64,000 nt of DNA from an uncultured Chthonomonas sp. GTDB taxonomy: Bacteria > Armatimonadota > Chthonomonadetes > Chthonomonadales > CAJBBX01. Below the pieces are notes generated by a model. That model was not told the origin of the DNA. It did no database searches and worked only from the letters and a program-made list of their open reading frames with translations. The DNA is taken from positions 44,825 through 108,824 of the forward strand of contig CAISJD010000201.1 in assembly GCA_903885605.1 (NCBI GenBank). Direction: 5' to 3'. The position numbers and the translations under genes were made by a program. Below are positions 27,165 to 36,184 of this stretch, one piece after another (within the stretch, counting starts at the first letter, position 1; every line of letters starts with the position of its first letter).

Positions 27165-28066
27165 GTCACCGAAAAGACCCGCGCCAGCGCACGGGCCGGA
27201 GGTGCGGCCGCAAGGATCGCCGCTCCAATGTATACGCCCCCGAAGCCCGCTGCGATAGCGGCGTTGAGTGCGATGAGCGAAAGCACTCCGGCCCGCACCG
27301 CGGCCCCGGCCAGCGCCGGAGACGGCGACCCGGCGCACCGCAGGTAGGCCGGAGCCACCAGCCCGAGGGGCAGCGCGGCGAACAGGCCGCTCCAGAGCGC
27401 GGAACCCCCGAGGGCGAAGGCGAGGCAGGGCAGGCCTGCGATGGACGCGCCGAGCAGGGCGAGAGCCGCGACGGCCGGCGTGCGCCGTGCGCCCTGGACC
27501 TCGCCCAGGCTCACCACCGTCACGGCGGCGATGTAGAGCGTGGGAACGACGGCCACCGCCCAGCGCTGCTGCAGGAGGATCGGAGACGCGCTGAGCCCCA
27601 GCAGCAGGTTCAGGCCCCGGCACGAAGCCATCACCGCGGGACCGGCCACCGGCCGCCCCTTGGCCCAGGCGTCATAGAGGACGATGCAGACCGCCAGCGC
27701 AGCCGCCACCATGCCGCTCGTCGGCGACGCCGCGAGCGCCAGGGCCACGCCTGCCGCCAGGCATCCGAAGGCCAGCGCCGCAGCCCGCCTCGGGGTGATG
27801 CGCCCGCTGGGGATGGGCCGCTCGGGCCGCTCAACGGCATCCAGCTCGGCGTCGCAGACGTCGTTGAGGGCCACGCCGGCGGCGTAGAGCAGAACGCCTG
27901 CCGGAGCGAGCAGCGCCAGGCGGCCCCAGTCCGGCAGCCCGGCTACGGCGAAGCCCGCCACGACGTCGGCCGCGGCGGTCACCAGGTTCGGGGGACGCAG
28001 CAGCCGCAACCACGCCGGCGGCGTCGGCCCCCGGCGGGCGCCGGGCGCGAAAGAGGGTGTATCCAT
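27161..28066 (-). CDS. eboC: EboC, UbiA-type prenyltransferase-fold membrane protein
   Basis: A 301-residue integral membrane protein with about eight helices. The first Asp-rich motif ALNDVCDAELDAVERPERPIPSG (Asn68, Asp69, Asp72, Asp76) is the UbiA-superfamily signature NDxxDxxxD, and a second one is present around VLYDAWAKG. It would transfer a prenyl or similar lipid diphosphate group to an acceptor, anchoring the pathway at the membrane. It is the first gene of the operon. The ATG at 28066 lacks a clear ribosome site, and the frame is open far upstream, so the start is less certain. It is divergent from the GH172-like gene (102 bases). Confidence 0.87.
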
Positions 28067-28168
28067 GGGCGGCGTGAGTGTACCTGTTGCCCGGAGCAGG
28101 AGGGCGGCGCCTGGGTATCGAAACATGGAGCCGGCGCGGCGAACGCGCACCCTTTGGAGGCTTGCCCT

Positions 28169-29260
28169 ATGTCTATCGGATGCACCACGCTCAAGTCGCT
28201 CGTTCGGCCCAGGGACGCCCGGACCTGCCGCATCTCCAGCTACGACAAGACCGGCGGGAATGCCGACGCCTGGCCCATCCCCGTGGGCGAGACCGCCACG
28301 CTGGCCGAGATCCCCGGCGCCGGCTGCATTACCCACATCTGGTTCACCATCGCCTCGCCCGACCGCTACTACCTGCGCCACCTCATTCTGCGCATCTACT
28401 GGGACGGCGAAGAGACGCCCTCGGTAGAGTGCCCGGTGGGCGACTTCTTCAACATCGGCCACGGGCTGGCGGCCTCCAACGCGGCCATCCCGCTCGCCAC
28501 CGTCGCCCCGGACGACCAGGAGTGCAAGCTGGGCGGCAACATGGCCATGAACTGCTACTGGCAGATGCCCTTCGCCGCCGGCGCCCGCGTCACCATCACC
28601 AACGAGGGCACTGAGCCGGTTGGCTCCTTCTACTTCTACATCGACCATGAGCGGTTCGACGCGCTGGACCCCGAGGTGCTCTGCTTCCACGCCCAGTGGC
28701 GCCGCGAGAACCCCACCGTGGGAACCGAGGGCGATCTCTCGGCCCAGGGCGTCAACTACTGGACCCGCCTGGCCAAGCCGAACCTCGACGGCAAGGAGAA
28801 CTACGTCATCCTCGAAGCCCAGGGCGCCGGCCACTTCGTGGGATGCAACGTGAGCGTCGACAACATCGACCCCACGCCCGACGGCCTCACCTGGTGGGGC
28901 GAGGGCGACGACATGTTCAACATCGACGGCGAGGAAATGCCCTCCATGACCGGCACCGGCTCGGAGGACTACTTCTGCCACGCCTGGGGGATGCACCCCA
29001 AGGGCTACCCCTACGCGGGCACCTCGGTGCATGAGCACAACGCCAAGTTCCCCGGCCGCCACAAGTGCACCAGCTACCGCTTCCACATTGAGGACCCGGT
29101 CCACTTCAAGCAGTCGCTGCGCGTCTCCATCGAGCACGGCCACGCCAACCTGCAAAACAACGACTACAGCTCCGTGGCCTACTGGTACCAGACGGAGCCC
29201 CACGCGCCCTTCCCGGAGCTGCCCGACGCCATCGCGCGCCGTCCGCGCCCCGACCGATAG
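28169..29260 (+). CDS. GH172 (DUF2961) family protein
   Basis: A 363-residue protein with the two beta-jelly-roll layout of DUF2961, now glycoside hydrolase family 172. Diagnostic segments are ISSYDKTGGNADAW near the start, HIWFTI, RIYWDGEETPSVECPVGDFF, PF..GARVTITNEG and TGTGSEDYFCHAWG. Known members act on D-fructofuranose- or arabinofuranose-containing glycans. There is no signal peptide, so it may work in the cytoplasm on imported oligosaccharides. The start at 28169 has GGAGG eight bases upstream; a TTG 15 bases earlier is in frame. It is followed after 58 bases by a GH43-like gene. Confidence 0.88.
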   Translation: MSIGCTTLKSLVRPRDARTCRISSYDKTGGNADAWPIPVGETATLAEIPGAGCITHIWFTIASPDRYYLRHLILRIYWDGEETPSVECPVGDFFNIGHGLAASNAAIPLATVAPDDQECKLGGNMAMNCYWQMPFAAGARVTITNEGTEPVGSFYFYIDHERFDALDPEVLCFHAQWRRENPTVGTEGDLSAQGVNYWTRLAKPNLDGKENYVILEAQGAGHFVGCNVSVDNIDPTPDGLTWWGEGDDMFNIDGEEMPSMTGTGSEDYFCHAWGMHPKGYPYAGTSVHEHNAKFPGRHKCTSYRFHIEDPVHFKQSLRVSIEHGHANLQNNDYSSVAYWYQTEPHAPFPELPDAIARRPRPDR

Positions 29261-29318
29261 GCCGATGACCCGGCGGGCGTCGCACCCCGGCGCCCGCCCC
29301 CGCCTCCAGGAGGCCGCC

Positions 29319-30260
29319 ATGAGCCCGATCCTGCTCGCAACCCTCTGCCTCGCCTGCGCCGCAACAGCCACCCCGGCTCGGCAGAAGGCGCTGCTGTTCA
29401 GCTCATTCCGGGGCAACGGCGAGGATGGCCTCCACCTGGCCTTCAGCCGCGACGGCCTGCGCTGGGAGGCGCTGAACGGCGACAGGCCGCTCCTGGCGCC
29501 CACGGCGGGCGGCAAGCTCATGCGCGACCCGCAGATCGCCCGCGGACCCGACGGCACGTTCCACATGGTCTGGACCACCGCCTGGGAGAAGCAGGGCGTG
29601 GGCTACGCCTCGTCGAAGGACCTCATCCACTGGTCCGAGCAGCGCCTGCTCCCGGTCATGGACGCGGAGCCCGCCTGCCGCAACGTCTGGGCTCCGGAGC
29701 TGGTCTACGACCCCGGCGCGAAACGGTGGCTCATCTACTGGTCCAGCACCATCCCGGGCCGCTTTCCCGAGACCGAGAAGGCCGGCGACGACGGCTACAA
29801 CCACCGCATCTACGGTTGCGAGACGGCCGACTTCGCGACCTTCACACCCACGCGGCTCCTCTTCGACCCCGGCTTCAACTGCATCGACGCGACCATCGTC
29901 CGCGACGGCCGCCGCTGGCTCATGTTCCTCAAGGACGAGACCCGTAACCCGCCCGCCAAGCGTATCCACTGGACCAGCGCGCCGCACGCGTCGGGCCCCT
30001 ACGACCGCGCCGTCTCGCCCGCCATCACCGGCGACTACTGGGCCGAGGGCCCCACGGCCATCAAGCTCGACGGCCATTGGCGGGTCTACTTCGACCGCTA
30101 CATGGACGGCCGCTACGGCATGGTCTCCTCGGAGGACCTGCGGGAGTGGCAAGAAGCCCCGGCGGCAGACGTCCGCTTCCCGCAAGGCATGCGCCACGGG
30201 AGCGTGCTCGAGGTCCCCGAGGCCGTGCTGCAGGGGCTGGTCAGGCTGGGCGGCGGGTAG
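29319..30260 (+). CDS. Secreted GH43-like beta-propeller glycosidase
   Basis: A 313-residue exported protein (signal peptide residues 1-19) with a five-bladed propeller pattern: SRDGLRWEAL, MRDPQIARGPDGTFHMVWTT, VWAPELVYDPGAKRWLIYWSS, FNCIDATIV, YWAEGPTAIKLDGHWRVYFDRY. Acidic residues in RDPQ, DATI and AEGP are spaced as the base, pKa modulator and acid of GH43/GH117-type enzymes. Likely substrates are arabinose- or galactose-bearing glycans, but the subfamily cannot be fixed by eye. AGGAGG precedes the start. It forms a likely unit with the GH172-like gene and ends just before a hairpin. Confidence 0.8.
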   Translation: MSPILLATLCLACAATATPARQKALLFSSFRGNGEDGLHLAFSRDGLRWEALNGDRPLLAPTAGGKLMRDPQIARGPDGTFHMVWTTAWEKQGVGYASSKDLIHWSEQRLLPVMDAEPACRNVWAPELVYDPGAKRWLIYWSSTIPGRFPETEKAGDDGYNHRIYGCETADFATFTPTRLLFDPGFNCIDATIVRDGRRWLMFLKDETRNPPAKRIHWTSAPHASGPYDRAVSPAITGDYWAEGPTAIKLDGHWRVYFDRYMDGRYGMVSSEDLREWQEAPAADVRFPQGMRHGSVLEVPEAVLQGLVRLGGG

Positions 30261-30264
30261 AGGC

Positions 30265-30303
30265 AGGGGCGGCCACGGAGGGCGGCCACGGGGGGCCGCC
30301 CCT
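30265..30303 (+). terminator. GC-rich hairpin after the GH43-like gene
   Basis: Arms AGGGGCGGCC (30265-30274) and GGCCGCCCCT (30294-30303) pair perfectly around a 19-base GC-rich loop, starting four bases after the stop codon. There is no T-run after it, so it may be a processing stem or a repeated intergenic motif rather than a strong terminator. Nothing else is recognisable in the 165-base gap before the next gene. Confidence 0.5.
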
Positions 30304-30425
30304 ACGGGCCATTCCATCTTGTCAACAACGGCGCCGAGAGGTCGAGCGACCACTTTGCCATGGACAGGGCAGTGGGTCCCTTGAACTCTTGCTCAGTACG
30401 TCACACTGAAGGCGGAGGTGAGCCC

Positions 30426-32180
30426 ATGACACGTAGGAACCTGGCCGCACTCGCCGGCGTGGCCCTGGCATCGACCTGCGCGGCGTCCGGTAGCCTGACC
30501 GCCCGGCCCCAGCCGCCCTCCTACGCCGCACTGGCCGCCGGGCCCGGCCGCGTACGGGCGGTGCAGGGCCGGACCTTCCGCTTCACCCTGGGCGACGGCG
30601 ACAACGCCCCGAACCGCCTGCCGACCATCACCAAGCTCCAGATGGCCGACCCCAGCCCGACCTCCTATGCCATCGGCGAGTGGGGCTACTCCTTCCACCA
30701 GCTCAAGAACGGCCAGCTCGACGGCGCCGGGCAGCCCCACTACGGCGGATATCCCACGCCCCCGCGCACCCGCGCCGAGGCTATGGAGGCGGTGCGCCGC
30801 TACTACCTGCGCCTCCGCGAGATGGCCATGGCGAAGGCCACGCCCGAGCAGCGCCGCTGCTTCATCGCCATCAATGGGCACTACTGCTACCTCCACTACG
30901 CCTGCGAGTGGGGCTGCGACGTGGTGGGCAGCGAGGTGGGCGAGAACATCAACAGCATCCAGTCGCACATCGCCTTCACGCGCGGCGCGGCGCGGCAGTA
31001 CGGCAAGCCGTGGCTGATGGACTTCTCGCCCTGGTACGGGCCCTCCATCTTCGACGAGGACCCGCGCAAGACCTGGGGCGACAACTCCGGGCCCATGCAC
31101 GGACACTCAATGAGCCTCATCCTCCGCACCTTCTTCGCCGCCTACATGGCCGGCGCCAACATCGTCGTGGCCGAGGGCGGGGCGATCAACGCCTTCCGCA
31201 GCCAGACGCCCGGCCCCGATGGCCTGCTGCCGCTCTCCACGCTGGGCGTCGAGGCCGCGCGCTTCAACCGTTTCGCCCGCCGCCACCCCGACCGCGGCAT
31301 CGCGTACGCGCCCGTGGCCCTGGTGCTGCCCGTGGACCATGGCATCTACCCCGGCTTCCTGCCCAAGACCACCTGGAACGCCTTCCCGTACCAACCGGGC
31401 GACCAGTTCATCCTGGACGCCCTGAACGCCCTTTTCCCGGGCAGCCTGGGCGACCCGGACCAGCCCGAGCGGCCCGACCGCCAGCCGGGCGACCCAACCT
31501 GGAAAGACCCCGAGTACATGCGGACCGAGGCCCTGCGGCTGGTGGCTTCGCCGCACGGCGACATCGCAGACGTGCTGCTGGCGAACGCGCCTGAGAGCGT
31601 CCTCCGCTCCTACCCGGTGGCGCTTCTGGCCGGCGAGTTCGCCCCGGACGCGGCGCTGGCGCGCAGGCTCGCGGCATACGTGCGGCAGGGCGGCACGCTG
31701 GTCGTTGATCCCGTGGCGCGGCGGTCGGGCCTGCTCGCGTCGGTGGCGGTGATCCGTGAGCCTGCCGCCGGCAAGCCCTACAGCCGCGTGGCTTTGGGCA
31801 AGGGCGCGGTGATCTCGCTGGCCGCCTCACGTCCCGGTGAGCCCACGGCCTCGCGGCCCCTCTCCCGAGTGCTGGCGCAGCTGCGGCGCGAGCTGGCGCC
31901 GATCGAGGTGACCGGCCGCGTGGAGACGCTGCTGAACCGCACGCGCGACGGCTGGATCGTCACCATCATCAACAACGAGGGCGTCCGCAAGAAGTTCCGC
32001 GAGCCGGTCGAGGTCGACGCCGCGGCGGCCCAGAACGTGCGCGTTCGCTGGACCGGCCGGGGCCGCGTGGCCTCGGCGACGCTCTGGGGCCAGGAGCGCG
32101 ACACGCCGCTCGCCGCGCGGGACCTCAAGGTGAACGTGCCGGCGGGCGAGGTGCGGATCGTCCGGCTGACGGTGCGGTAG
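30426..32180 (+). CDS. Secreted putative glycoside hydrolase-like protein, 584 aa
   Basis: A Tat- or Sec-exported protein (MTRRNLAALAGVALAS, cleavage near residue 20). The middle part reads like a TIM-barrel enzyme: YTLGDGDNAPN-type start (FTLGDGDNAPNRLP), WGYSFHQL, GCDVVGSEVGENINS, WLMDFSPWYGPSIFD, GANIVVAEGGAI. A following segment, YPVALLAGEFAPDAALARRLAAYVRQGGTLVVDP, resembles the class I glutamine-amidotransferase-like domain found after the barrel in beta-galactosidase-type enzymes, and a beta domain ends the chain. I cannot assign a GH family. The ATG at 30426 follows GGAGGTGA. Glu residues in GSEVGEN and VAEGGA are candidate catalytic groups. Confidence 0.72.
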   Translation: MTRRNLAALAGVALASTCAASGSLTARPQPPSYAALAAGPGRVRAVQGRTFRFTLGDGDNAPNRLPTITKLQMADPSPTSYAIGEWGYSFHQLKNGQLDGAGQPHYGGYPTPPRTRAEAMEAVRRYYLRLREMAMAKATPEQRRCFIAINGHYCYLHYACEWGCDVVGSEVGENINSIQSHIAFTRGAARQYGKPWLMDFSPWYGPSIFDEDPRKTWGDNSGPMHGHSMSLILRTFFAAYMAGANIVVAEGGAINAFRSQTPGPDGLLPLSTLGVEAARFNRFARRHPDRGIAYAPVALVLPVDHGIYPGFLPKTTWNAFPYQPGDQFILDALNALFPGSLGDPDQPERPDRQPGDPTWKDPEYMRTEALRLVASPHGDIADVLLANAPESVLRSYPVALLAGEFAPDAALARRLAAYVRQGGTLVVDPVARRSGLLASVAVIREPAAGKPYSRVALGKGAVISLAASRPGEPTASRPLSRVLAQLRRELAPIEVTGRVETLLNRTRDGWIVTIINNEGVRKKFREPVEVDAAAAQNVRVRWTGRGRVASATLWGQERDTPLAARDLKVNVPAGEVRIVRLTVR

Positions 32181-32244
32181 CCTCCGCGACCGCGGCGGCG
32201 TATACTCTCACCGGCGGGCCGCCTGCCGCCACGGAGGTTGAACC

Positions 32245-33249
32245 ATGCGCGCTGACGCTCTGATCTGCTCCGACGAGCAGGCCTTCACGCTGGAAGCGGT
32301 CGAGCTCGACGATCCGGGCCCCGGCGACCTGCTGGTGCGGACGATCTCGACCGGTGTCTCCATCGGCACCGAGTTCGCACTGGTCCGCAACAAGATCAGC
32401 TGGGGGCCCTATCCGCTCTGTACCGGCTACCAGGGCGTGGGCGTCGTCGAGCGCGCCGGAGCCGACGTGCAGGGCTTCGCGGTGGGGGATACAGTCTACT
32501 ACCGCGACAACCGCGCCATGCGGCTGGCCGGCGGCGGGCGCGTCTCCTGCGTCTCCGGCACGCACTGCAGCCACGCGGTGATCGACCCGGCACGCACCCA
32601 TGGCGTGGCCCTGCTCCCGAGCGGCGTGGACGTGGATGCTGCATCGCTCTTCGTGCTGCCCGCCGTGGGCCTCTACGGCGTCGACATGGCCAACCCGCGC
32701 ATGGGGCAGAGCGTGGTGGTCTACGGCGTGGGCATGGTGGGCCTGGGCGTGGTGGCGGCCTGCGCGCACCGGGGTTGCTCGGTCATCGCCGTCGACACCG
32801 ATGCGGCGCGGCTGGAGGTGGCCCGCAAGCTGGGCGCCGACCACCTCATCAACGCCTCGGCGCAGGATGTGCCGCAGGCCGTCTTCGCGCTCTGCCCCGG
32901 CGGCGCCGACGTTGTCTTCGAGAGCACGGGGATTCCCGCCCTGCTGGACCGGGCCATTGAGCTATGCCGCACCTTCGGCTCCTTCGTCTGGCAGGGCAAC
33001 TACGGCGAGGCGCCGGTGAGCCTCCGCTTCCTGCCGCCCCATGGCCGCAAGCTGACGATGCACTTCCCCTGCGACGACGGCCAGGCCCCGTGCCGGCGCG
33101 CGGTCCTCAAGAACATGGCCATGGGAACGCTGCCCTGGGAGTGCGTCATCACCCATCGCACACCCGCCGCCGAGGCGCCCGCCCTCTTCGACCGTATTAA
33201 TCGCGGAGCCGCCCCGGACGTGCTGGGCGCGGTGGTCCGCTGGTCCTGA
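32245..33249 (+). CDS. Medium-chain dehydrogenase/reductase lacking the catalytic zinc ligands
   Basis: A 334-residue NAD(P)-dependent MDR protein. The Rossmann motif is VVYGVGMVGLGVVAAC with VDTDAARLEVARKLGADHLIN after it. The usual catalytic-zinc residues are not present: the first Cys position reads STGVSIGTE and the GHE motif reads GYQGVGVVERAGADV. It is therefore closer to the zinc-free group that includes BchC-like and other sugar/ring reductases. The gene stands alone after the secreted protein gene, with a short gap. In this carbohydrate-rich context a sugar or polyol substrate is plausible but unproven. Confidence 0.82.
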   Translation: MRADALICSDEQAFTLEAVELDDPGPGDLLVRTISTGVSIGTEFALVRNKISWGPYPLCTGYQGVGVVERAGADVQGFAVGDTVYYRDNRAMRLAGGGRVSCVSGTHCSHAVIDPARTHGVALLPSGVDVDAASLFVLPAVGLYGVDMANPRMGQSVVVYGVGMVGLGVVAACAHRGCSVIAVDTDAARLEVARKLGADHLINASAQDVPQAVFALCPGGADVVFESTGIPALLDRAIELCRTFGSFVWQGNYGEAPVSLRFLPPHGRKLTMHFPCDDGQAPCRRAVLKNMAMGTLPWECVITHRTPAAEAPALFDRINRGAAPDVLGAVVRWS

Positions 33250-33334
33250 CCCCGACGCCGTAAGCGCCTCCGATCCCGCAGATCCCTGAACTCAAGGGGA
33301 CCGGGGGCACTAAGACTACTTGGCTACATGGTAA

Positions 33335-33348
33335 ACTATGCACATAGT
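33335..33348. promoter_or_regulatory. Palindrome upstream of arsR, probable ArsR operator
   Basis: ACTATG-CA-CATAGT is a perfect inverted repeat with 6-base arms and a 2-base centre, 15 bases before the arsR start and next to AAGGAGG. The AT-rich TGGTAAACTAT around it is the only promoter-like sequence in the gap. ArsR proteins repress their own operons by binding such palindromes, so autoregulation is likely. Confidence 0.6.
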
Positions 33349-33362
33349 CAAGGAGGCGCTGC

Positions 33363-33677
33363 ATGAGTGTGGACCGGTACCAGATGCGGGCGGACATCAT
33401 CAAGGCTATGGCGCACCCGAGCCGCCTGATGATCATCGACGCCCTCGCCTCGGGCGAGCGGTGCGTCTGCGACCTGCAGCAGCTGGTCGGCGCCGATATG
33501 TCCACCGTCTCCAAGCACCTCACCGTGCTGCGCCATGCGGGCATCGTCGAGTCGCGCAAGGAGGGCCTCTGGGTCCACTACCGGCTTCGCGTGCCCTGCA
33601 TCACGCAGTTCTTCGGCTGCGTGGAGGCGGTGCTGGCCGCCCGCGCCGACGGGGCGGCAGAGGCCTGCGCCCGATGA
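33363..33677 (+). CDS. arsR: ArsR family arsenite-responsive repressor
   Basis: A 104-residue winged-helix repressor. The metal-binding helix reads ERCVCDLQQ (Cys34, Cys36), close to the classic ELCVCDLC but with Gln in place of the third Cys; Cys79 and Cys86 near the C-terminus could complete a site. The recognition helix is SKHLTVLRHAGIVESRKEG. It starts 13 bases after AAGGAGG-type sequence and its stop overlaps the permease start (ATGA at 33674). It probably controls the permease-thioredoxin-CcdA part of the island through the palindrome at 33335-33348. Confidence 0.88.
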   Translation: MSVDRYQMRADIIKAMAHPSRLMIIDALASGERCVCDLQQLVGADMSTVSKHLTVLRHAGIVESRKEGLWVHYRLRVPCITQFFGCVEAVLAARADGAAEACAR

Positions 33678-34753
33678 GCGTCACGGACGGTGGCGTCGTC
33701 TCGTCGCCGGAAACCTCTGCGGCCCGCGGCCTGCGTCCCTGGCAGGTGATCGGACCGGCGCTGGTCGCCGGCGCAGCCTGGTGGGTCGTCTACGCTAACC
33801 TCGCGCCGGCCGCCCGCTGGCTCACCTACTCAGCCCTGCACCTTGCGAGAGGGGCCCACCTCTCGTCGGCGATGGAGTTCTTCCTCTTTGAGGTGCCCAA
33901 GGTCCTGATGCTCCTGGTGGTGGTCGTCTTCGGCGTCGGGATCGTGCGCACCTTTTTCACCCCCGAGCGGACCCGAGCCATCCTGGCGGGCAAGCGCGAA
34001 TCCGTGGGCAATGTGCTGGCCGCCATGCTGGGGATCGTCACGCCCTTCTGCTCCTGCTCGGCGGTGCCGCTTTTCCTGGGCTTTGTGCAGAGCGGAGTTC
34101 CCCTGGGTGTCACCTTCTCGTTCCTGATCGCCGCGCCGATGATCAATGAGATCGCGCTGGTCCTGCTCTTCGGCCTGTTCGGGCTGAAGGTGGCTGCCAT
34201 CTACGTGGGTACGGGCCTCAGCATCGCCATCCTGTCGGGCTGGACCATCGGACGCCTGCGCATGGAGCAACACCTGGAGCCATGGGTGTTGGAGTTGCGC
34301 GGCACTGGCGATGCCACGCTCGACGAGGATCGGCTGGACTGGAGCGCCAGGACCAAGGCGGGGCTGACGGCGGTGCGCGAGATCGTGGGCAAGGTGTGGC
34401 TCTACGTGGTGCTCGGCATCGCCGTGGGCGCGGGCATCCACGGCTACGTGCCGACGAACGCCCTCGCCGGGCTGATGGGCAAGGACGCCTGGTGGTCCGT
34501 GCCGCTCGCGGTCGTGCTGGGCGTGCCGATGTACTCCAACGCGGCGGGGATCGTGCCGGTCGTCCAGGCGCTGTTGGGCAAGGGCGCCGCGCTGGGCACC
34601 TCGCTGGCGTTCATGATGGCGGTCATCGGCCTCTCGCTCCCCGAGACCATCATTCTGCGGAAGGTGCTGCGTCCGAGGCTCATCACCGTCTTCGTGGCCG
34701 TCGTAGCCACGGGCATCACCATGGTGGGCTATCTCTTTAACGCCCTGTTCTAG
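33674..34753 (+). CDS. ArsP/YraQ-type permease (DUF318)
   Basis: A 359-residue membrane protein with about ten helices. The signature IVTPFCSCSAVPLFLGF and AAPMINEIALVLLFGLFG in the first half, and the mirrored GVPMYSNAAGIVPVVQALL with SLAFMMAVIGLSLPE in the second, are typical of the DUF318 permeases, which include ArsP, an exporter of trivalent organoarsenicals. The start overlaps arsR (ATGA). With ArsM in the same island, export of methylated arsenic is a sensible role. The frame is open upstream within arsR, but no sensible start lies there. Confidence 0.88.
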   Translation: MSVTDGGVVSSPETSAARGLRPWQVIGPALVAGAAWWVVYANLAPAARWLTYSALHLARGAHLSSAMEFFLFEVPKVLMLLVVVVFGVGIVRTFFTPERTRAILAGKRESVGNVLAAMLGIVTPFCSCSAVPLFLGFVQSGVPLGVTFSFLIAAPMINEIALVLLFGLFGLKVAAIYVGTGLSIAILSGWTIGRLRMEQHLEPWVLELRGTGDATLDEDRLDWSARTKAGLTAVREIVGKVWLYVVLGIAVGAGIHGYVPTNALAGLMGKDAWWSVPLAVVLGVPMYSNAAGIVPVVQALLGKGAALGTSLAFMMAVIGLSLPETIILRKVLRPRLITVFVAVVATGITMVGYLFNALF

Positions 34754-34765
34754 AAAGGAGACGCA

Positions 34766-34996
34766 ATGGACATCCAGATACTGGGAACCGGCTGCGCCAA
34801 GTGCAAGACGCTCTACGCCAACGCCGAAGCCGCTGTGAAGGAGCTGGGGATCGAAGCCACGCTGACCAAGGTCGAGGAGCTGCGGGAGATCATCAAGCTC
34901 GGGGTCATGACCACCCCGGCTCTGGCTGTGGACGGCAAGGTGAAGGTGGCAGGCAAGGTCGCCACCGTAGCCGACATCAAGAAGCTGCTGGCCTGA
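34766..34996 (+). CDS. Small thioredoxin-fold protein, arsenic island
   Basis: A 76-residue compact thioredoxin with the CAKC active site (Cys10, Cys13) and TTPALAVDGKVKVAG cis-Pro region. It is typical of small redox proteins encoded next to DUF318 permeases. AAAGGAG precedes the start, 12 bases after the permease stop. It is a paralogue of the protein at 9788-10036 (CDRC). The likely role is to hold or pass electrons or a thiol-bound arsenical to the permease; only the fold is certain. Confidence 0.88.
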   Translation: MDIQILGTGCAKCKTLYANAEAAVKELGIEATLTKVEELREIIKLGVMTTPALAVDGKVKVAGKVATVADIKKLLA

Positions 34997-35025
34997 CGCC
35001 GGCGCGCCTACGCAAGGAGATCGAC

Positions 35026-35424
35026 ATGGCCGATTACTGCGCATCGAACGACAACATCCTGCTCTTCTCCTGCTCGGGCGGCTCCAACGTCGCCCAGATC
35101 GCCAACGACGCGGCAAAGGCGCTGGACCAACTGGGCCAGGGCCGCATGTACTGCGCGGTCGGCGTGGCAAGCCGCTTGCCGAGCTTCATCGAGACGGCCA
35201 ACGCCGCCGACAAGCGCGTCGCCATAGACGGCTGTGAGGTGCATTGCCTGAAGAAGGGTTTCGAGGCCGCCGGCGTACCCGTCGATGTCCACGTGGTGGT
35301 GACCGACCTGGGCATCGCCAAGGGGCACCACTTCAACTACGGCCAGAACGAGGTCGCGCTCGTGGCGGGTGCGGTTGCCGACAAGCTGGGCGCCCGCCCG
35401 CGCTGCTGCGGCGGCGAGCAATGA
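35026..35424 (+). CDS. DGC-domain putative zinc-binding protein
   Basis: A 132-residue protein with the DGC domain: LLFSCSGGSNVAQIANDAAKAL at the start (Cys16), MYCAVGVA (Cys43) and AIDGCEVHCLKKGFE (Asp68-Gly-Cys70, Cys74). The conserved cysteines suggest metal or metalloid binding. A Cys-Cys pair also ends the chain (RCCGGEQ). DGC proteins are regularly encoded near DUF318 permeases and thioredoxins, but their activity is unknown. The stop overlaps the next start (ATGA at 35421). Confidence 0.85.
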   Translation: MADYCASNDNILLFSCSGGSNVAQIANDAAKALDQLGQGRMYCAVGVASRLPSFIETANAADKRVAIDGCEVHCLKKGFEAAGVPVDVHVVVTDLGIAKGHHFNYGQNEVALVAGAVADKLGARPRCCGGEQ

Positions 35425-35759
35425 GCGCGGTCGAGAGCACGATCCACGCAGGGGTCTGCGGCTTCGTGACGCGCGTTCGGGCCACGGCCGACGCTGACGC
35501 CATGGTGACGTTTGCGATCGACAGCCCCTGCGCCAACATCCAGGGGCTCGCCGTGCGCCTCCCAGCTGTGGACGCTTACTCCGAGATCGGCGCCGGCTTC
35601 GAGGGCCAGGTGCTGCGCACGGCGCGCGCGTCGCTCAAGGGCTGCTGTAGCGGCTGCGTGGTGCCCAACGGCATCTTCAAGAGCATGCAGGTCGCCGCCG
35701 GGCTGGCCCTGCCGCGTGACATCAGCATGGGGTTCGAACGGGTGGAGGAGAAGCCATGA
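35421..35759 (+). CDS. DUF6951-like small cysteine protein
   Basis: A 112-residue protein with the pattern HAGVCGFVTRVRA at the start, DSPCANIQGLA in the middle and KGCCSGCVVPNGIFKSMQVAAGLALP near the end, which I associate with DUF6951. The cysteines (CGF, SPCAN, CCSGC) look suited to metal or metalloid binding. It overlaps both neighbours by ATGA, so its amount is probably tied to the DGC protein and the anchored thioredoxin. Function unknown; the family name comes from memory and should be checked. Confidence 0.72.
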   Translation: MSAVESTIHAGVCGFVTRVRATADADAMVTFAIDSPCANIQGLAVRLPAVDAYSEIGAGFEGQVLRTARASLKGCCSGCVVPNGIFKSMQVAAGLALPRDISMGFERVEEKP

Positions 35760-36160
35760 CGTCTACGGCCCTGGGCAAAGTGGCAGTCGTGTCTGTGCTG
35801 CTGGCCGCCGTCATCGGCGTGACGCAGCTCAAGCGGGCGCCGGCGCCCCGCCCCGCCGATGCACCGGCGCCGGCCGCCAAGGCCCTGCCGCGCCTGCTGG
35901 AGCTCGGCTCCACCACCTGCATCCCCTGCAAGGCCATGGCCCCGATCCTGGACGAGGTGCGCCGAACCTACGCCGGCAAGCTCACAGTAGAGGCCATCGA
36001 TGTCCGCAAGGAGGCCGGCATGGCGGAGAAGTACGGCGTTGAGTCCATTCCAACGCAGGTGATCATGGATGCCGGCGGCAAGGAGCTCTTTCGGCACGTC
36101 GGCTTCTTCGCCAAGGAAGACCTGGTGGCCAAGCTGACGGAGCTCGGCATCGGCCCGTAG
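35756..36160 (+). CDS. Membrane-anchored thioredoxin-like protein, arsenic island
   Basis: A 134-residue protein with an N-terminal membrane helix (about 7-24), a Pro/Ala-rich spacer and a thioredoxin domain. The active site is STTCIPCKAMAP (Cys55, Cys58) and the cis-Pro loop VESIPTQVIMDAGG. It starts in an ATGA overlap and is followed after 24 bases by the CcdA-like gene, its probable electron donor. It mirrors the protein at 10033-10431, including the CxPCKAM site and the MDAGGKELFRH / YDAGGRELRR region. Confidence 0.88.
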   Translation: MTSTALGKVAVVSVLLAAVIGVTQLKRAPAPRPADAPAPAAKALPRLLELGSTTCIPCKAMAPILDEVRRTYAGKLTVEAIDVRKEAGMAEKYGVESIPTQVIMDAGGKELFRHVGFFAKEDLVAKLTELGIGP

Positions 36161-36184
36161 CCGCCGGGCGCCGGGAGAGACACC

